DNA of 64,000 bases. Origin: an uncultured Acidobacteriaceae bacterium. Lineage in GTDB: Bacteria > Acidobacteriota > Terriglobia > Terriglobales > Acidobacteriaceae. The first letter of the stretch is position 1; every line of letters begins with the position of its first letter. The translations under genes and the position numbers were made by a program. Under the pieces are notes generated by a model. It was given only the letters and a program-made list of their open reading frames with translations, ran no database searches and was not told the DNA's origin. Shown one piece after another: positions 52,659 to 61,725 of the stretch. The stretch is from contig CALFMO010000063.1 of assembly GCA_937879855.1 (NCBI GenBank), positions 62,001-126,000 on the forward strand. Direction: 5' to 3'.

Positions 52659-53192
52659 ATGGGATTCGCCATTAGCTGGGTGGCTGTTCGCGACGGCAAA
52701 GAAAACACGTTGCTTGATCTACTTGGTCTCGAAAAGACAGGCGAGACGGAGGAAATCCCAGAACGCGAGTGGTCCACAACGCGGATAGGCGACTGGACAG
52801 TTGTCTGGTCTAATCGCTTTGAACCTAAGAAGTTCCGCGATGCAAGATCGAAACTTAAAGGGGAGGTCATCATCTGCGACGTGGAGGAGCACGTTATGTA
52901 TGTCTCAGTCGCTGCATTTAAGGACGGCAACCTGAGCTGGCGTATAGTGCACGATGCACAGCAGGCAAGCGATCACCTGTCGCTTGAGGGAGCGCCGCCG
53001 AAATCGCTCCCAAAGATTCAAACGGAACAATTTGCGCGTGCCGGCGAGGATCGCGAAGTTGACTTTATCTTCGAAATTCCTATTCGCGTCGCACAAGAGC
53101 TAGTCGGCTTCCGACACGATGAAACCGTAGAGCGGACCTTCGAAGTATTGCGGTCCGCTGCGGGAAGCAAGCCCAAATGGAAATTTTGGTAG
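52659..53192 (+). CDS. Hypothetical protein
   Basis: A 177-aa frame: 'MGFAISWVAVRDGKENTLLD', 'LLGLEKTGETEEIPEREWST', 'WTVVWSNRFEPKKFRDARSK' and 'VMYVSVAAFKDGNLSWRIVH'. Cytosolic, mixed alpha/beta. I recognise no characterised family. ATG 52659 is the likely start because the upstream extension is not protein-like. Confidence 0.65.
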   Translation: MGFAISWVAVRDGKENTLLDLLGLEKTGETEEIPEREWSTTRIGDWTVVWSNRFEPKKFRDARSKLKGEVIICDVEEHVMYVSVAAFKDGNLSWRIVHDAQQASDHLSLEGAPPKSLPKIQTEQFARAGEDREVDFIFEIPIRVAQELVGFRHDETVERTFEVLRSAAGSKPKWKFW

Positions 53193-53220
53193 CTGAATCT
53201 ATCTGACCGTTTTAGCGAAG

Positions 53221-53307
53221 TTGGGCCAACACAGAGAAATTTGGCTCTGCGATCCTGACGGTTATGTGGTGGTAATCGCGAGTCCGGATGGCGAGGTGAG
53301 TTCGTAA
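53221..53307 (+). pseudogene. C-terminal scrap of a VOC/glyoxalase-family protein
   Basis: 'REIWLCDPDGYVVVIASPDG' followed by EVSS and a stop is the typical last strand and loop of VOC-family proteins. Nothing upstream in frame continues the fold. Confidence 0.55.
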
Positions 53308-53373
53308 GGTTCCTTCGTGTCCTGAGTTGTTGATAAGTCTGGCTCTGCGCTCGAATGAGGTACGCATAGCGCA

Positions 53374-53979
53374 TTAATCTAGCTTTTGTTGAAATGCCTG
53401 AACCCACGCTGCCAGATCGGGATGTTGCTGCTGGGCAACGGCGGCCAATTCGGCTGCCTTGGCCGGCGGCGTCAATCCTAATTCCTTTGAAAGCCAATCC
53501 CTCAGGGCTTCGGCGCTATCGGGATCTTCCGGCTCCAAAGTCGGAAAGCGGCCGGGCTCTTCGTATCCCATCGCAAGCAGCCTGAGAAATTCTCGAAAAT
53601 TAGCCGCGATGACTTTGTTGCCTGAAGACTCGGAATCCAAAAGGGCTACCGGTGCGCGCTCGCTATCCGGTCCGGCGTGAAGCCACAGCGCGTATAACGA
53701 ACCATCCGGACCGCGGCCGAAGACTGCAAACCGGGAAGCTGCACCGGTGTCGCCGGCGAACCAGGCGCTGGCCGCGGCTTGACCGTCGGTCTCGAACTCG
53801 AAACATCCGCTTACTGCGCCATCGTTTTCTTCGGCGAACTCACACAGGCGACGCAAGTCCTTTGGAAGCTGAACACCCCCAGGAAAACCTGCCTGGATAT
53901 CATCTGCAAGCATTTCAATCCTCCTGCAAAGTCCATTGATTATCGCTGCATTTTCAATCGTCGTACAAGCGGATTTCAT
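53374..53979 (-). CDS. SMI1/KNR4 (SUKH)-like protein
   Basis: A 201-aa protein: 'VQLPKDLRRLCEFAEENDGA' (SUKH N-terminal helix and turn), 'RFAVFGRGPDGSLYALWLHA', 'ERAPVALLDSESSGNKVIAA' and 'NFREFLRLLAMGYEE'. This is the usual SUKH order. The superfamily is rich in immunity proteins against polymorphic toxins and in contact-dependent systems. No toxin gene is visible beside it. It lies divergently next to the helicase of the PRTRC module. Confidence 0.7.
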   Translation of the reverse strand: MKSACTTIENAAIINGLCRRIEMLADDIQAGFPGGVQLPKDLRRLCEFAEENDGAVSGCFEFETDGQAAASAWFAGDTGAASRFAVFGRGPDGSLYALWLHAGPDSERAPVALLDSESSGNKVIAANFREFLRLLAMGYEEPGRFPTLEPEDPDSAEALRDWLSKELGLTPPAKAAELAAVAQQQHPDLAAWVQAFQQKLD

Positions 53980-54173
53980 CTGCGCTCCCGGTGCATTTGG
54001 CGGGTCAGAATCTCCCTTGAGCCCATGAAGGTAGCGCAGAAAACCCAGTATCCGGTCCAGAAATTAAAAAATACCACGACACGCATCGCACGAACTTCAG
54101 CACTGGCACAACCGCCTGCTCTGAACCGTAGTCGGGCCTGCGTGGCATATCTTTCGCCCTTTCCCGAGGAGCC

Positions 54174-57100
54174 ATGACCAAAGAACTCAGCACTGGTTTC
54201 CACGCATTGATTGTTGATCTACAAAACCGCCTGGCCAGCGGCGAATCGCTCGACAATCCCAAGCTCAACGAACTCGCAGAAATTGGTTTCGGGGGCACGC
54301 GTGCGGAAGGAGTCTACACGTGCCGAGATGCCTACGACGCGCAGGAAGCGGCAGTGAACAAGTACCTGCTGGAGGCGCAGGCAATCAAGCTCATGGCCGA
54401 TGCCAACGAAGCATTCCTGGTCCTGACGAATCTGACGGATCGGTTGGCTACGCAAACGGATCGGACCGTTGAACAGACGGAGTATCAACAGTTTTCTACC
54501 CCGCCCGCGCTCGCCTTCGTTGCCTCTAAGCTCGCCGATTTGCGCCCAGAGGATACGGTTCTTGAGCCTTCGGCTGGCACAGGAAGTTTAGCAATTTGGG
54601 CTCGCGCCGCCGGTGCGAAAGTCATCTGCAACGAGATCAATCCGCGGCGGCGGGCCTTGCTTGAAAAAGAACTGGGCTTCCAGACCTTAGAGGTCGATGC
54701 GGAGTTGATCGACGATCTTCTACCGCCGGATGTTTGTCCGACAGTGGTTCTCATGAATCCGCCCTTCACGGCGACCGGAGGGCGAGTCGTTCAACATCAC
54801 GCGAGGTTCGGTCTTCGCCACATCGAAAGCGCTCTTCACCGTCTCTCGGAGGGCGGCAGACTGGTCGCCATCGCCGGGGAGAATGTTCGATTCGAGCGTT
54901 CGGGCATCACAGGCTGGTGGCAGAAGATTGCAGCCAGCTATTCGGTCCGCGCGAATTTTGGCATTAGCGGGAACGTGTACCGCAAGTACGGAACGAATTT
55001 TGGTCTGCAAATCCTCGTCATTGACAAGGTTGGGCCAACAGCGGGAGGCAGCTGGCAGCGGCAATTAAGCCATATCGTTTGGGGTTCCGCAGACACTGTC
55101 GAGGAGGCATGGGCGACCTTACAAGCCCTTCCCCGTCGGGTGACCGAAGAAACCGAACAAGCGCGAGGCACCGATGATGGCGCGGGCAGCGGTGCGGTAT
55201 TTGCAGCGTATGTCTCGGCTAAGGTCCGCGGTGGAGTGCCGCATCCATCCAATATCGTTGAGTCGGCCTCGATGGCGTCCGTGACGCCCCCCAACATTAC
55301 TTATCATCCCCGACTGCCAATGAAGTTGGTCACGCAAGGCAAACTCTCCAGCTTGCAGCTTGAGCGTGTCATCTATGCCGGGCAGCGTCATGAGCAGCGG
55401 CTTGCACGCGGCGCGAGAGGTGGATTCTTTGTCGGTGACGGAACCGGCGTGGGTAAGGGCCGGGTCTTGGCAGGCATCATCGCCGACAACTGGTGCCAGG
55501 GGAGACAACGAGCCGTATGGTTCTCTGTCAACAATGACCTGCTGGAATCCACACGCCGGGATCTGAACGACCTTGGCGTGAACATTCCACTTGCCCGGAT
55601 TAACGACTATGCTCCGTCAAAAGAGATCACCCTTTCCAGAGGCGTGCTGTTTTGCTCGTATGGTTCGCTGATTTCAGCGGCCAAAACTGGAGAGAAAAGA
55701 CTGAATCAAATCGAGCGTTGGCTTGGCGCTGAGCCCGTAATCATCTTTGATGAAGCACATAAAGCGAAAAACGCTTTGGCGCAGGGCCGAGGGGAGCCGA
55801 CCCAGACTGGCCAGGCCGTAATTGATCTTCAGGAGCGAAATCCAGAATACCGAGTCGTCTACTCCTCAGCGACCGGCGCAACCGATGTTCGCAACATGGC
55901 CTATATGGTTCGGCTCGGGCTTTGGGGGCCGGGAACCAACTTTCCCGAGGGCTTTACACAATTCCTCTCCGAGATCGACGGCGGCGGCGTGGGCGCAATG
56001 GAGATGGCCAGCCGGGACATGAAGAGTCTCGGAATGTACTTGTCGGGTTCGATTTCCTTTGGAGTCGATCCCGTCAGTGGCAAGGCTGTCGAATATCGGG
56101 AGCGTGTACACGTTCTCACCACGGAACAGCGGAAGATGTACAACCGGGCCGCGAAGGCATGGAGCATAGTCCTACAAAACATCGAACGCGCGCTAGGCGT
56201 GACCAATGCCAGTGATCGCGCACGCGGAACGGCTCTTCAGAAGTTTTGGGGCGACCACCAGCGTTTTTTCCGACAGGTCATCTGCTCTTTCAAAGTCTCA
56301 GATGTGATTGAGGAGGCCGAGGCTGCGTTAGGTGACAACAAGTCCGTTGTCATCTCTCTTGTGGGAACCGGAGAAGCGAAAACCAGGGAACAAATCGCCC
56401 GCACCAAGGCCGAAGGTGGAACGCTTGAAGACCTCGACTTCACGCCGCGAGAGGTAATTGCGGCCATGATCGAGCGCGGTTTTCCGACGGCGGTCTACCG
56501 GGAGCAAACGGACAAAGCCACTGGCAAGATCATCAAAGTCCTTGCCACCGATGCGAGTGGAGCTCCCATTCAGAGCCGAGAGGCACTGGACATGAAGCAG
56601 GCGCTTCTTGATGGGCTGTCAACATTGCATCTCCCGGAGAACCCGCTCGATCAACTCGTTAACCACTTCGGTGAAAAGAATGTGGCGGAAATAACGGGTC
56701 GCACCCGGCGCCTGATTCGCGATCCGCAGACCGGGAAAGTCGAATACAAAAAGCGGGCTCCTGAAGGCGTCCCGATGCAGAGGGTCAACATCGATGCGAT
56801 GGAGCGTTTTCAAGCAGGGAAGTGTCGGGTCGCCATTATCAGCGATGCTGGCTCGCTTGGCATTTCATTGCACGCCTGCAACCGTTCACCCAATCGTCAG
56901 CGTCGTGTGCACATCACGTTGGAACTTGGATGGAGCGCAGACAAGCAAATGCAGTGCTTCGGGCGCACGCATCGAAGCGACCAGGCATTCCCGCCAGAGT
57001 ATGTGCTTCTGAGTACGGAATTAGGCGGCGAGAAGCGATTCAGCTCCACCATCGCCCGCAGGCTCGCCAGTCTTGGCGCCCTCACGAAAGGAGACCGCGG

Positions 57101-57434
57101 AGCAGCGGACAACGCCGACTGGAAGCGCTACAACTTTGAGACGCAAGAGGGCAAGGATGCGCTATGCCTAATGTACAAACGCATCATCGCAGGCGAAAGC
57201 GTTAAGGGCTTGAAGAACCCCAAACAGACCCTGCGTGACATAGGATTGCTGGTGATCCGCGATGTAAAGGAAGAGAGATCCGCAAGGAGGATCAATACAA
57301 CGTACCGCGCTTCCTTAACCGCATTCTCGCTCTCGATGTCGAACCGCAAAACGCGCTCTTCGACTATTTCGCTGAACTGTTCGATCAGACGGTCCGATAT
57401 GCCAAGGCTACCGGCACTTACGATGAGGGCGTGA
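54174..57434 (+). CDS. Strawberry-notch-family methyltransferase/SF2 helicase, N-terminal 1086 aa
   Basis: A large DNA-processing protein. Residues ~105-290 form an adenine-methyltransferase-like domain: 'DTVLEPSAGTGSLAIWARAA' (SAM motif I) and catalytic NPPF at ~194. Residues ~380-600 are the first RecA lobe with Walker A GDGTGVGKGR (~420) and IIFDEAHKAKNA (~525). The second lobe ends with 'GWSADKQMQCFGRTHRSDQA' and 'EKRFSSTIARRLASLGALTK'. Such proteins are common on plasmids and ICEs. GAGGA precedes ATG 54174. The final ~60 residues are a frameshift artefact: the genuine continuation is in the -1 frame (see 57431). Confidence 0.88.
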   Translation: MTKELSTGFHALIVDLQNRLASGESLDNPKLNELAEIGFGGTRAEGVYTCRDAYDAQEAAVNKYLLEAQAIKLMADANEAFLVLTNLTDRLATQTDRTVEQTEYQQFSTPPALAFVASKLADLRPEDTVLEPSAGTGSLAIWARAAGAKVICNEINPRRRALLEKELGFQTLEVDAELIDDLLPPDVCPTVVLMNPPFTATGGRVVQHHARFGLRHIESALHRLSEGGRLVAIAGENVRFERSGITGWWQKIAASYSVRANFGISGNVYRKYGTNFGLQILVIDKVGPTAGGSWQRQLSHIVWGSADTVEEAWATLQALPRRVTEETEQARGTDDGAGSGAVFAAYVSAKVRGGVPHPSNIVESASMASVTPPNITYHPRLPMKLVTQGKLSSLQLERVIYAGQRHEQRLARGARGGFFVGDGTGVGKGRVLAGIIADNWCQGRQRAVWFSVNNDLLESTRRDLNDLGVNIPLARINDYAPSKEITLSRGVLFCSYGSLISAAKTGEKRLNQIERWLGAEPVIIFDEAHKAKNALAQGRGEPTQTGQAVIDLQERNPEYRVVYSSATGATDVRNMAYMVRLGLWGPGTNFPEGFTQFLSEIDGGGVGAMEMASRDMKSLGMYLSGSISFGVDPVSGKAVEYRERVHVLTTEQRKMYNRAAKAWSIVLQNIERALGVTNASDRARGTALQKFWGDHQRFFRQVICSFKVSDVIEEAEAALGDNKSVVISLVGTGEAKTREQIARTKAEGGTLEDLDFTPREVIAAMIERGFPTAVYREQTDKATGKIIKVLATDASGAPIQSREALDMKQALLDGLSTLHLPENPLDQLVNHFGEKNVAEITGRTRRLIRDPQTGKVEYKKRAPEGVPMQRVNIDAMERFQAGKCRVAIISDAGSLGISLHACNRSPNRQRRVHITLELGWSADKQMQCFGRTHRSDQAFPPEYVLLSTELGGEKRFSSTIARRLASLGALTKGDRGAADNADWKRYNFETQEGKDALCLMYKRIIAGESVKGLKNPKQTLRDIGLLVIRDVKEERSARRINTTYRASLTAFSLSMSNRKTRSSTISLNCSIRRSDMPRLPALTMRA

Positions 57435-58591
57435 CAGACATCAAGGCTTTGGCGATCAGACTTGCGAAACCGGCTGTCGTCGTTCACCTCGATAAGGTTA
57501 CCGGAGCAGAAACCGTACTCTATACGCTGGAGGTTGACCGTCCCGCTGAGACGGTGTCGTTCGAGCGTGCCGAGCGCCTGCGCGAGAACTACAAAGGGGG
57601 TTTCGTTCAACAGCGTAAGTCACGCGAGTATGCGCTGGTTCTGCCATCCGGCCATCACACGGACCCCAAGGACGGAACAACGTTCTTAACTTATTCGGTA
57701 TGGAAACCTGAAAGCGAACGGACATCCTACATTCGCCAGGCAGATTTGAACGAGAAATACCGTCTGGTTCAGTCACACGACGCAATGCCATGGTGGCGTA
57801 GCCGCTACGCAGCCGCACCAACGGTCGATACCTCACCCACTCACATCATTGCCGGCGCGATCATTCCACTGTGGCACAAACTCAAGACCGATACGGAATC
57901 GCGGCTTTCTGTTGTGCGCGTCTGCACGAAGGACGGACAGCGGATCGTCGGGGTGGAGATTCCACGCAGCGGCGTTGCAAAGGTTCTAAGGTCACTTGGA
58001 TTAGGAAGCGCTCCGAAAGATCCCAAGGAAGTGTTTGCCGCAGTGCTCAAGGAAGGAGACGACCTTGCTCTGGCATCCAATCTGCGCCTGAAACGATCCT
58101 CACTGCAGGGTCAACCGGCCATCGAGCTGATCTGTAGCGATGGTGACCGCTTCAACGAATTTCGCGACTTGGGCTTGATCAACGAACAGATCAAATTCAA
58201 GCAGCGCTTCTTCATACCCACGGACGAAACGAAAGGCATCCCGCTTTTGAGCCGCTTGCTTGCTTCCTATCCGGTCATTGAAGAGGAAGGAGAGTCCGAC
58301 AGCTTGCAACTGATCGAGGGAACAGAAACGACGGAATTTAAAGCCGTCGATCTCGAAAGCTGGGTCCTGCCACCCGAACCAGAGGCATCGCCCGAAAGTG
58401 CGGTTTCCAAAATCGATGTCCTTCCAGCGGAATTCACGTTGGATGGGGAGCCCGGGCTGACGCAGCTTCCACTCGAAATAGGCGCTTCAATGGTCTCCCT
58501 GTTGGAACAACGGGCGGCACAAGAGCGCCGAATCCCTCGCAAGTCGCGCCCTGTCCCGGAAGGGCTAGGTTTGTTGTTCAATCTGCAATGA
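57431..58591 (+). CDS. C-terminal part of the strawberry-notch protein, split by a frameshift
   Basis: A 386-aa frame beginning with GTG overlapping the previous stop (GTGA). Its frame stays open upstream to about 57280 and reads 'VPRFLNRILALDVEPQNALF' and 'DYFAELFDQTVRYAKATGTY', which is the expected continuation of the helicase C-terminal domain. A one-base deletion (or two-base insertion) near 57265-57290 thus divides one ancestral gene. Whether this reflects decay, sequencing error, recoding or a two-chain protein is open. The C-terminal half ('RLSVVRVCTKDGQRIVGVEI', 'FKQRFFIPTDETKGIPLLSR') is of unknown function. Confidence 0.75.
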   Translation: MTDIKALAIRLAKPAVVVHLDKVTGAETVLYTLEVDRPAETVSFERAERLRENYKGGFVQQRKSREYALVLPSGHHTDPKDGTTFLTYSVWKPESERTSYIRQADLNEKYRLVQSHDAMPWWRSRYAAAPTVDTSPTHIIAGAIIPLWHKLKTDTESRLSVVRVCTKDGQRIVGVEIPRSGVAKVLRSLGLGSAPKDPKEVFAAVLKEGDDLALASNLRLKRSSLQGQPAIELICSDGDRFNEFRDLGLINEQIKFKQRFFIPTDETKGIPLLSRLLASYPVIEEEGESDSLQLIEGTETTEFKAVDLESWVLPPEPEASPESAVSKIDVLPAEFTLDGEPGLTQLPLEIGASMVSLLEQRAAQERRIPRKSRPVPEGLGLLFNLQ

Positions 58592-58679
58592 AGCCCGCGT
58601 CCCGCAAGTAAGAATTCTCGCTCCTCCACCTCGCCATTCATTTGCAGCCAAATGCCCCGCACAATCAAGGAGGTCGTCC

Positions 58680-59543
58680 GTGACTACCCTGGCGATTCCA
58701 CTTCGCCCGCCGGCACCGCCGCAGGCCCACTTATTTCGTGACCAGCTGGCCGCAGTGCAACACATCCGAAGGTTGCGCGGCGGTTCACAGTCGCAGTTAA
58801 TGCGCGCTTCTGACAATTGCTACTGGGTGGTCAAGCTGTTAGGGAACCCCCAGGACGACCGTGTCCTGGCAAACGAGTTCTTAGCGTCTCGGCTCGGCCG
58901 GCATCTGTCGCTGCCGATTCCGGACGTTGAAGTGATCGAAGTGTCGGATTGGTTGATCCAGCACACGCCCGAGCTTCATGTCGAGTCGGCTGGTTACCGT
59001 CGGCCATATAGCAGCGGGCTCCATCTCGCATCGCGATATGCAGGAAATCCAGAAACGAGCCAGGTATTCGATTATCTGCCGGAGACTGATTTTTCGAAGG
59101 TGGTCAATAAGGCCGATTTTCCCCGCTGTCTTGTGCTTGACAAATGGACATCGAACGCCGACGGCCGCCAGGCTGTTTTCGTCACACTTGCAGGCAAATG
59201 CAGATACGCGGCTTATTTCATTGACCAGGGTTACTCGTTCAACGCAGGCGAGTGGGCCTTTCCTGACCTCGCTCTCCACGGCATCTACTACCGCAATCAT
59301 GTCTATCAGGACGTGACCTCGTGGGACAGTTTCGAGCCCGCTCTCACAGCTGTCGAGGAAATGGACCGGCAGGAGATTTGGGAGTGCGCCGCGCCCATTC
59401 CATCGGAGTGGTGTGGCCCCAACTCTGACGCCTTGCCACAGCTCCTAGAGGATCTTTACCGGCGGCGATCCAAGATTCGCGATCTGATCACCGCGTTTCG
59501 CACTTCCAGCCGGAACCCGTTTCCCAATTGGATCGGAAACTGA
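58680..59543 (+). CDS. HipA-like kinase-fold protein
   Basis: A 287-aa protein of the HipA-like family: 'DNCYWVVKLLGNPQDDRVLA' (ATP-binding Lys), 'NEFLASRLGRHLSLPIPDVE', and a catalytic-loop-like 'VLDKWTSNADGRQAVF' with D-x4-N-x-D. HipA proteins are Ser/Thr kinases, often toxins that phosphorylate aminoacyl-tRNA synthetases. No HipB-type antitoxin is adjacent. AAGGAGG precedes GTG 58680. It lies between the helicase and the PRTRC genes, in line with both, and appears to be part of this module. Confidence 0.78.
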   Translation: MTTLAIPLRPPAPPQAHLFRDQLAAVQHIRRLRGGSQSQLMRASDNCYWVVKLLGNPQDDRVLANEFLASRLGRHLSLPIPDVEVIEVSDWLIQHTPELHVESAGYRRPYSSGLHLASRYAGNPETSQVFDYLPETDFSKVVNKADFPRCLVLDKWTSNADGRQAVFVTLAGKCRYAAYFIDQGYSFNAGEWAFPDLALHGIYYRNHVYQDVTSWDSFEPALTAVEEMDRQEIWECAAPIPSEWCGPNSDALPQLLEDLYRRRSKIRDLITAFRTSSRNPFPNWIGN

Positions 59544-59601
59544 ACTCATGGCTTCAATTTTGGAACGCCGAACCAACACACCCTAAGTTAGGAGGAAACT
59601 T

Positions 59602-60150
59602 ATGTTTACGGAACTGATGCCGGTGCTCCAAGACCGGCCATTGACCATAACCGTTGCGGCCCTTGCTGGCGGAAAGATCAAAGTTTGCGTCGTGCCCCAA
59701 TCGCAAGACAAGGACGGCAAGGTGAATGCCAAAGTGGGCTATCAAGCTGAAAAGGAAGTCCCCAAGATTCCTGAGTCAGCCATCAAAGCCTTGACCACCC
59801 CGCTGGCGCTGACAGGAACTCCCGAGGAATTGGACGCAGGGCTTGCAGAACAACTCACTACTTACGCAAAGTCTCACTTGCAACTCCAGCACGGCATTTC
59901 CCAGGCAACGCAGGAAATCACGAACGCCGTGAAGGCCATCGAAGAACGGAACAAAACCAAATCCAAGGCCAAGACGGATACAGGAAAGAAGGATCCTGTG
60001 GATGCACCAACCGAGAAGAAAACCGCTCCACCGGAGGTCCAACCAAGCGCCACGCTGCCGCTTGCCTGGTGCACTCAGCCTACAACCGCCGTTAGTGCCA
60101 ACGACCAGCAGGGCGCTCAAGCGAGCCAGAAAGACGGAGGTAGCCAGTGA
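59602..60150 (+). CDS. PRTRC system protein E
   Basis: A 182-aa protein that opens the PRTRC (ParB-related, ThiF-related cassette) gene block: 'MFTELMPVLQDRPLTITVAA', 'LAGGKIKVCVVPQSQDKDGK', 'PLALTGTPEELDAGLAEQLT'. A Lys/Pro-rich, probably disordered tail follows residue ~110. Strong ribosome-binding site TAGGAGG. The stop overlaps the next GTG (GTGA). No biochemical function is established for this family. Confidence 0.88.
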   Translation: MFTELMPVLQDRPLTITVAALAGGKIKVCVVPQSQDKDGKVNAKVGYQAEKEVPKIPESAIKALTTPLALTGTPEELDAGLAEQLTTYAKSHLQLQHGISQATQEITNAVKAIEERNKTKSKAKTDTGKKDPVDAPTEKKTAPPEVQPSATLPLAWCTQPTTAVSANDQQGAQASQKDGGSQ

Positions 60151-60353
60151 TCAAAGTTGAAGCTCTCAACCGCACATTCACCTATAACGGCGCACGGCTC
60201 CCGGATCCCAACCCGGATTTCACCGTCGAGCAGGTAAGGGATATGTACGTGAATGCCTACCCGGAACTTGCAACGGCTGCTGTCGAGGGTCCTGAAGCGA
60301 CCAGCGAAGGGCTGCAATACAAATTCGTCCGTGCCGTGGGCGCGAAGGGATGA
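60147..60353 (+). CDS. PRTRC system protein C
   Basis: A 68-aa protein: 'VEALNRTFTYNGARLPDPNP' and 'FTVEQVRDMYVNAYPELATA', the typical PRTRC-C sequence with a ubiquitin-like beta-grasp feel. Its pairing with a ThiF/E1-like protein in the same cassette is suggestive of a ubiquitin-like pair (inference). Coupled by four-base overlaps to the genes on both sides. Confidence 0.9.
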   Translation: MIKVEALNRTFTYNGARLPDPNPDFTVEQVRDMYVNAYPELATAAVEGPEATSEGLQYKFVRAVGAKG

Positions 60354-60628
60354 AGCTGCGTAAAAAGCACGAGAGAAAGAGACAGCGGGTCATCCGGCGG
60401 ACTTCTGCCAACAACAGATTCGCGTCGGTCATGCACGCGCTGGAATCCGTGAATAGCGCGTCTTCCTGCACAGATCCCCTCGTGGAGCGGCTAAAACAAT
60501 GCCCAGAAGCGTTCAAAGCCGGCGAAATGGTCGGCAAAATGTTCGATGCGCTCAAGTACCATCACGACGATTCGGAAGGCGACACTCGGTTGCTCCCACC
60601 CGCCGGGCTCGTCATACCCCTTGTTTAA
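60350..60628 (+). CDS. Small basic-to-acidic hypothetical protein within the PRTRC cassette
   Basis: A 92-aa protein, 'MKLRKKHERKRQRVIRRTSA' then 'VERLKQCPEAFKAGEMVGKM'. Very basic N-terminus, possibly nucleic-acid binding. Starts inside the stop of PRTRC-C (ATGA), so it is translated with it. Not one of the named PRTRC proteins as far as I can tell. Confidence 0.65.
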   Translation: MKLRKKHERKRQRVIRRTSANNRFASVMHALESVNSASSCTDPLVERLKQCPEAFKAGEMVGKMFDALKYHHDDSEGDTRLLPPAGLVIPLV

Positions 60629-60669
60629 TCGGCCTGCCAATACCGGTCACCGTTCCGACCATCAGGGAC

Positions 60670-61725
60670 ATGCGGTGGCGCTACTGCGCTCGCTACGACG
60701 AACAGCCTGCGGCCAAACTGGGAAGGAGTCTGCTACGGCTCGGAATCTCAACACCGGAAGATTGGACTGGCAGCGCAGTCGATTTTGTGGAACATGGCTT
60801 TCAACGGTTTTGTAAGGCCAATGGCATTGCCGCAGCCCGGGGAATCTGGGATGGCGATCTGCAAATCATGGACCAGATGTTCGATATGACCGAGCGGGAG
60901 CGCAACCAGGCGCGCGCAGAAATGGCTGACGAGCCCACCGAGTTATTGTTCTTTGTCGGAATGTTCAACTCGGCGGCAAGCGTTCCAATTGGTCCGTGCC
61001 TCACACTTCTTGAACGTGAGCACCCGCTTTTGCCCGCGGCATTCTACGCCCAGCTCCGACATAGCCTCTGGAAATGGATGTACGTCTACGACTACGAGGC
61101 CGCCGCCAGCTGCGCTGAAATGGGAATACTGGACATAGAGGAAAGCGAGCTGGCGGATTCGATTTATCCACAGGTTGCGGCAACGGTTCCCGATAGTCTC
61201 CGCAACCGCCTGAGAATGAATCCGCACCGCGGCCTCGCGTTGCTAAGATCCGTTCAGCCGCAACTCCGCAGCGGTATGGCGCGCCAGCTCGTCTCGCACT
61301 TGCTGGATTTGTCGAGACGTGCAAGCAGCTACCGCCACGCTTGGCCGAAACGTTTGCTCAAGCATGTTCCGGGACTCGAAGATTATTTGGACAACTGTGA
61401 TGGTATGGGACCTGGCTGTCTATTGAATTGGTACGAAGACGATCCAATCAGTGCTTGCTTCGACGAAGAGATGACCTATGTTGGGCAGAACGGCCCCTTA
61501 GAACCATCCATTCTACGGGTAATTCAACTCGGCAACTCCGAGCGCGCAACGGATCAGCAGGTTCGTAACCTGTTTGATTACATCGGTGCCATGGTGCGCT
61601 CACTCGCTTCGGCGGCGAAACTCATTGAAACAATACGAGACATCAACGATGAACACCTCCGTGAACATCGGCTCAAGTCAGGACTTCCGGTTGAGCCAAG
61701 CCCTCCTGGTGTACGGGACGAGTAG
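60670..61725 (+). CDS. PRTRC system protein F
   Basis: A protein of about 351 aa in the position and with features of PRTRC-F: 'RWRYCARYDEQPAAKLGRSL', 'EPTELLFFVGMFNSAASVPI', 'QLRHSLWKWMYVYDYEAAAS', 'EDYLDNCDGMGPGCLLNWYE'. The start is unclear. Similarity seems to begin at 'GLPIPVTVP' (~60634), upstream of ATG 60670, but the only earlier in-frame ATG is at 60499, deep inside the preceding gene. A CTG at 60634 is possible. It overlaps PRTRC-B by 77 bases. Confidence 0.8.
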   Translation: MRWRYCARYDEQPAAKLGRSLLRLGISTPEDWTGSAVDFVEHGFQRFCKANGIAAARGIWDGDLQIMDQMFDMTERERNQARAEMADEPTELLFFVGMFNSAASVPIGPCLTLLEREHPLLPAAFYAQLRHSLWKWMYVYDYEAAASCAEMGILDIEESELADSIYPQVAATVPDSLRNRLRMNPHRGLALLRSVQPQLRSGMARQLVSHLLDLSRRASSYRHAWPKRLLKHVPGLEDYLDNCDGMGPGCLLNWYEDDPISACFDEEMTYVGQNGPLEPSILRVIQLGNSERATDQQVRNLFDYIGAMVRSLASAAKLIETIRDINDEHLREHRLKSGLPVEPSPPGVRDE

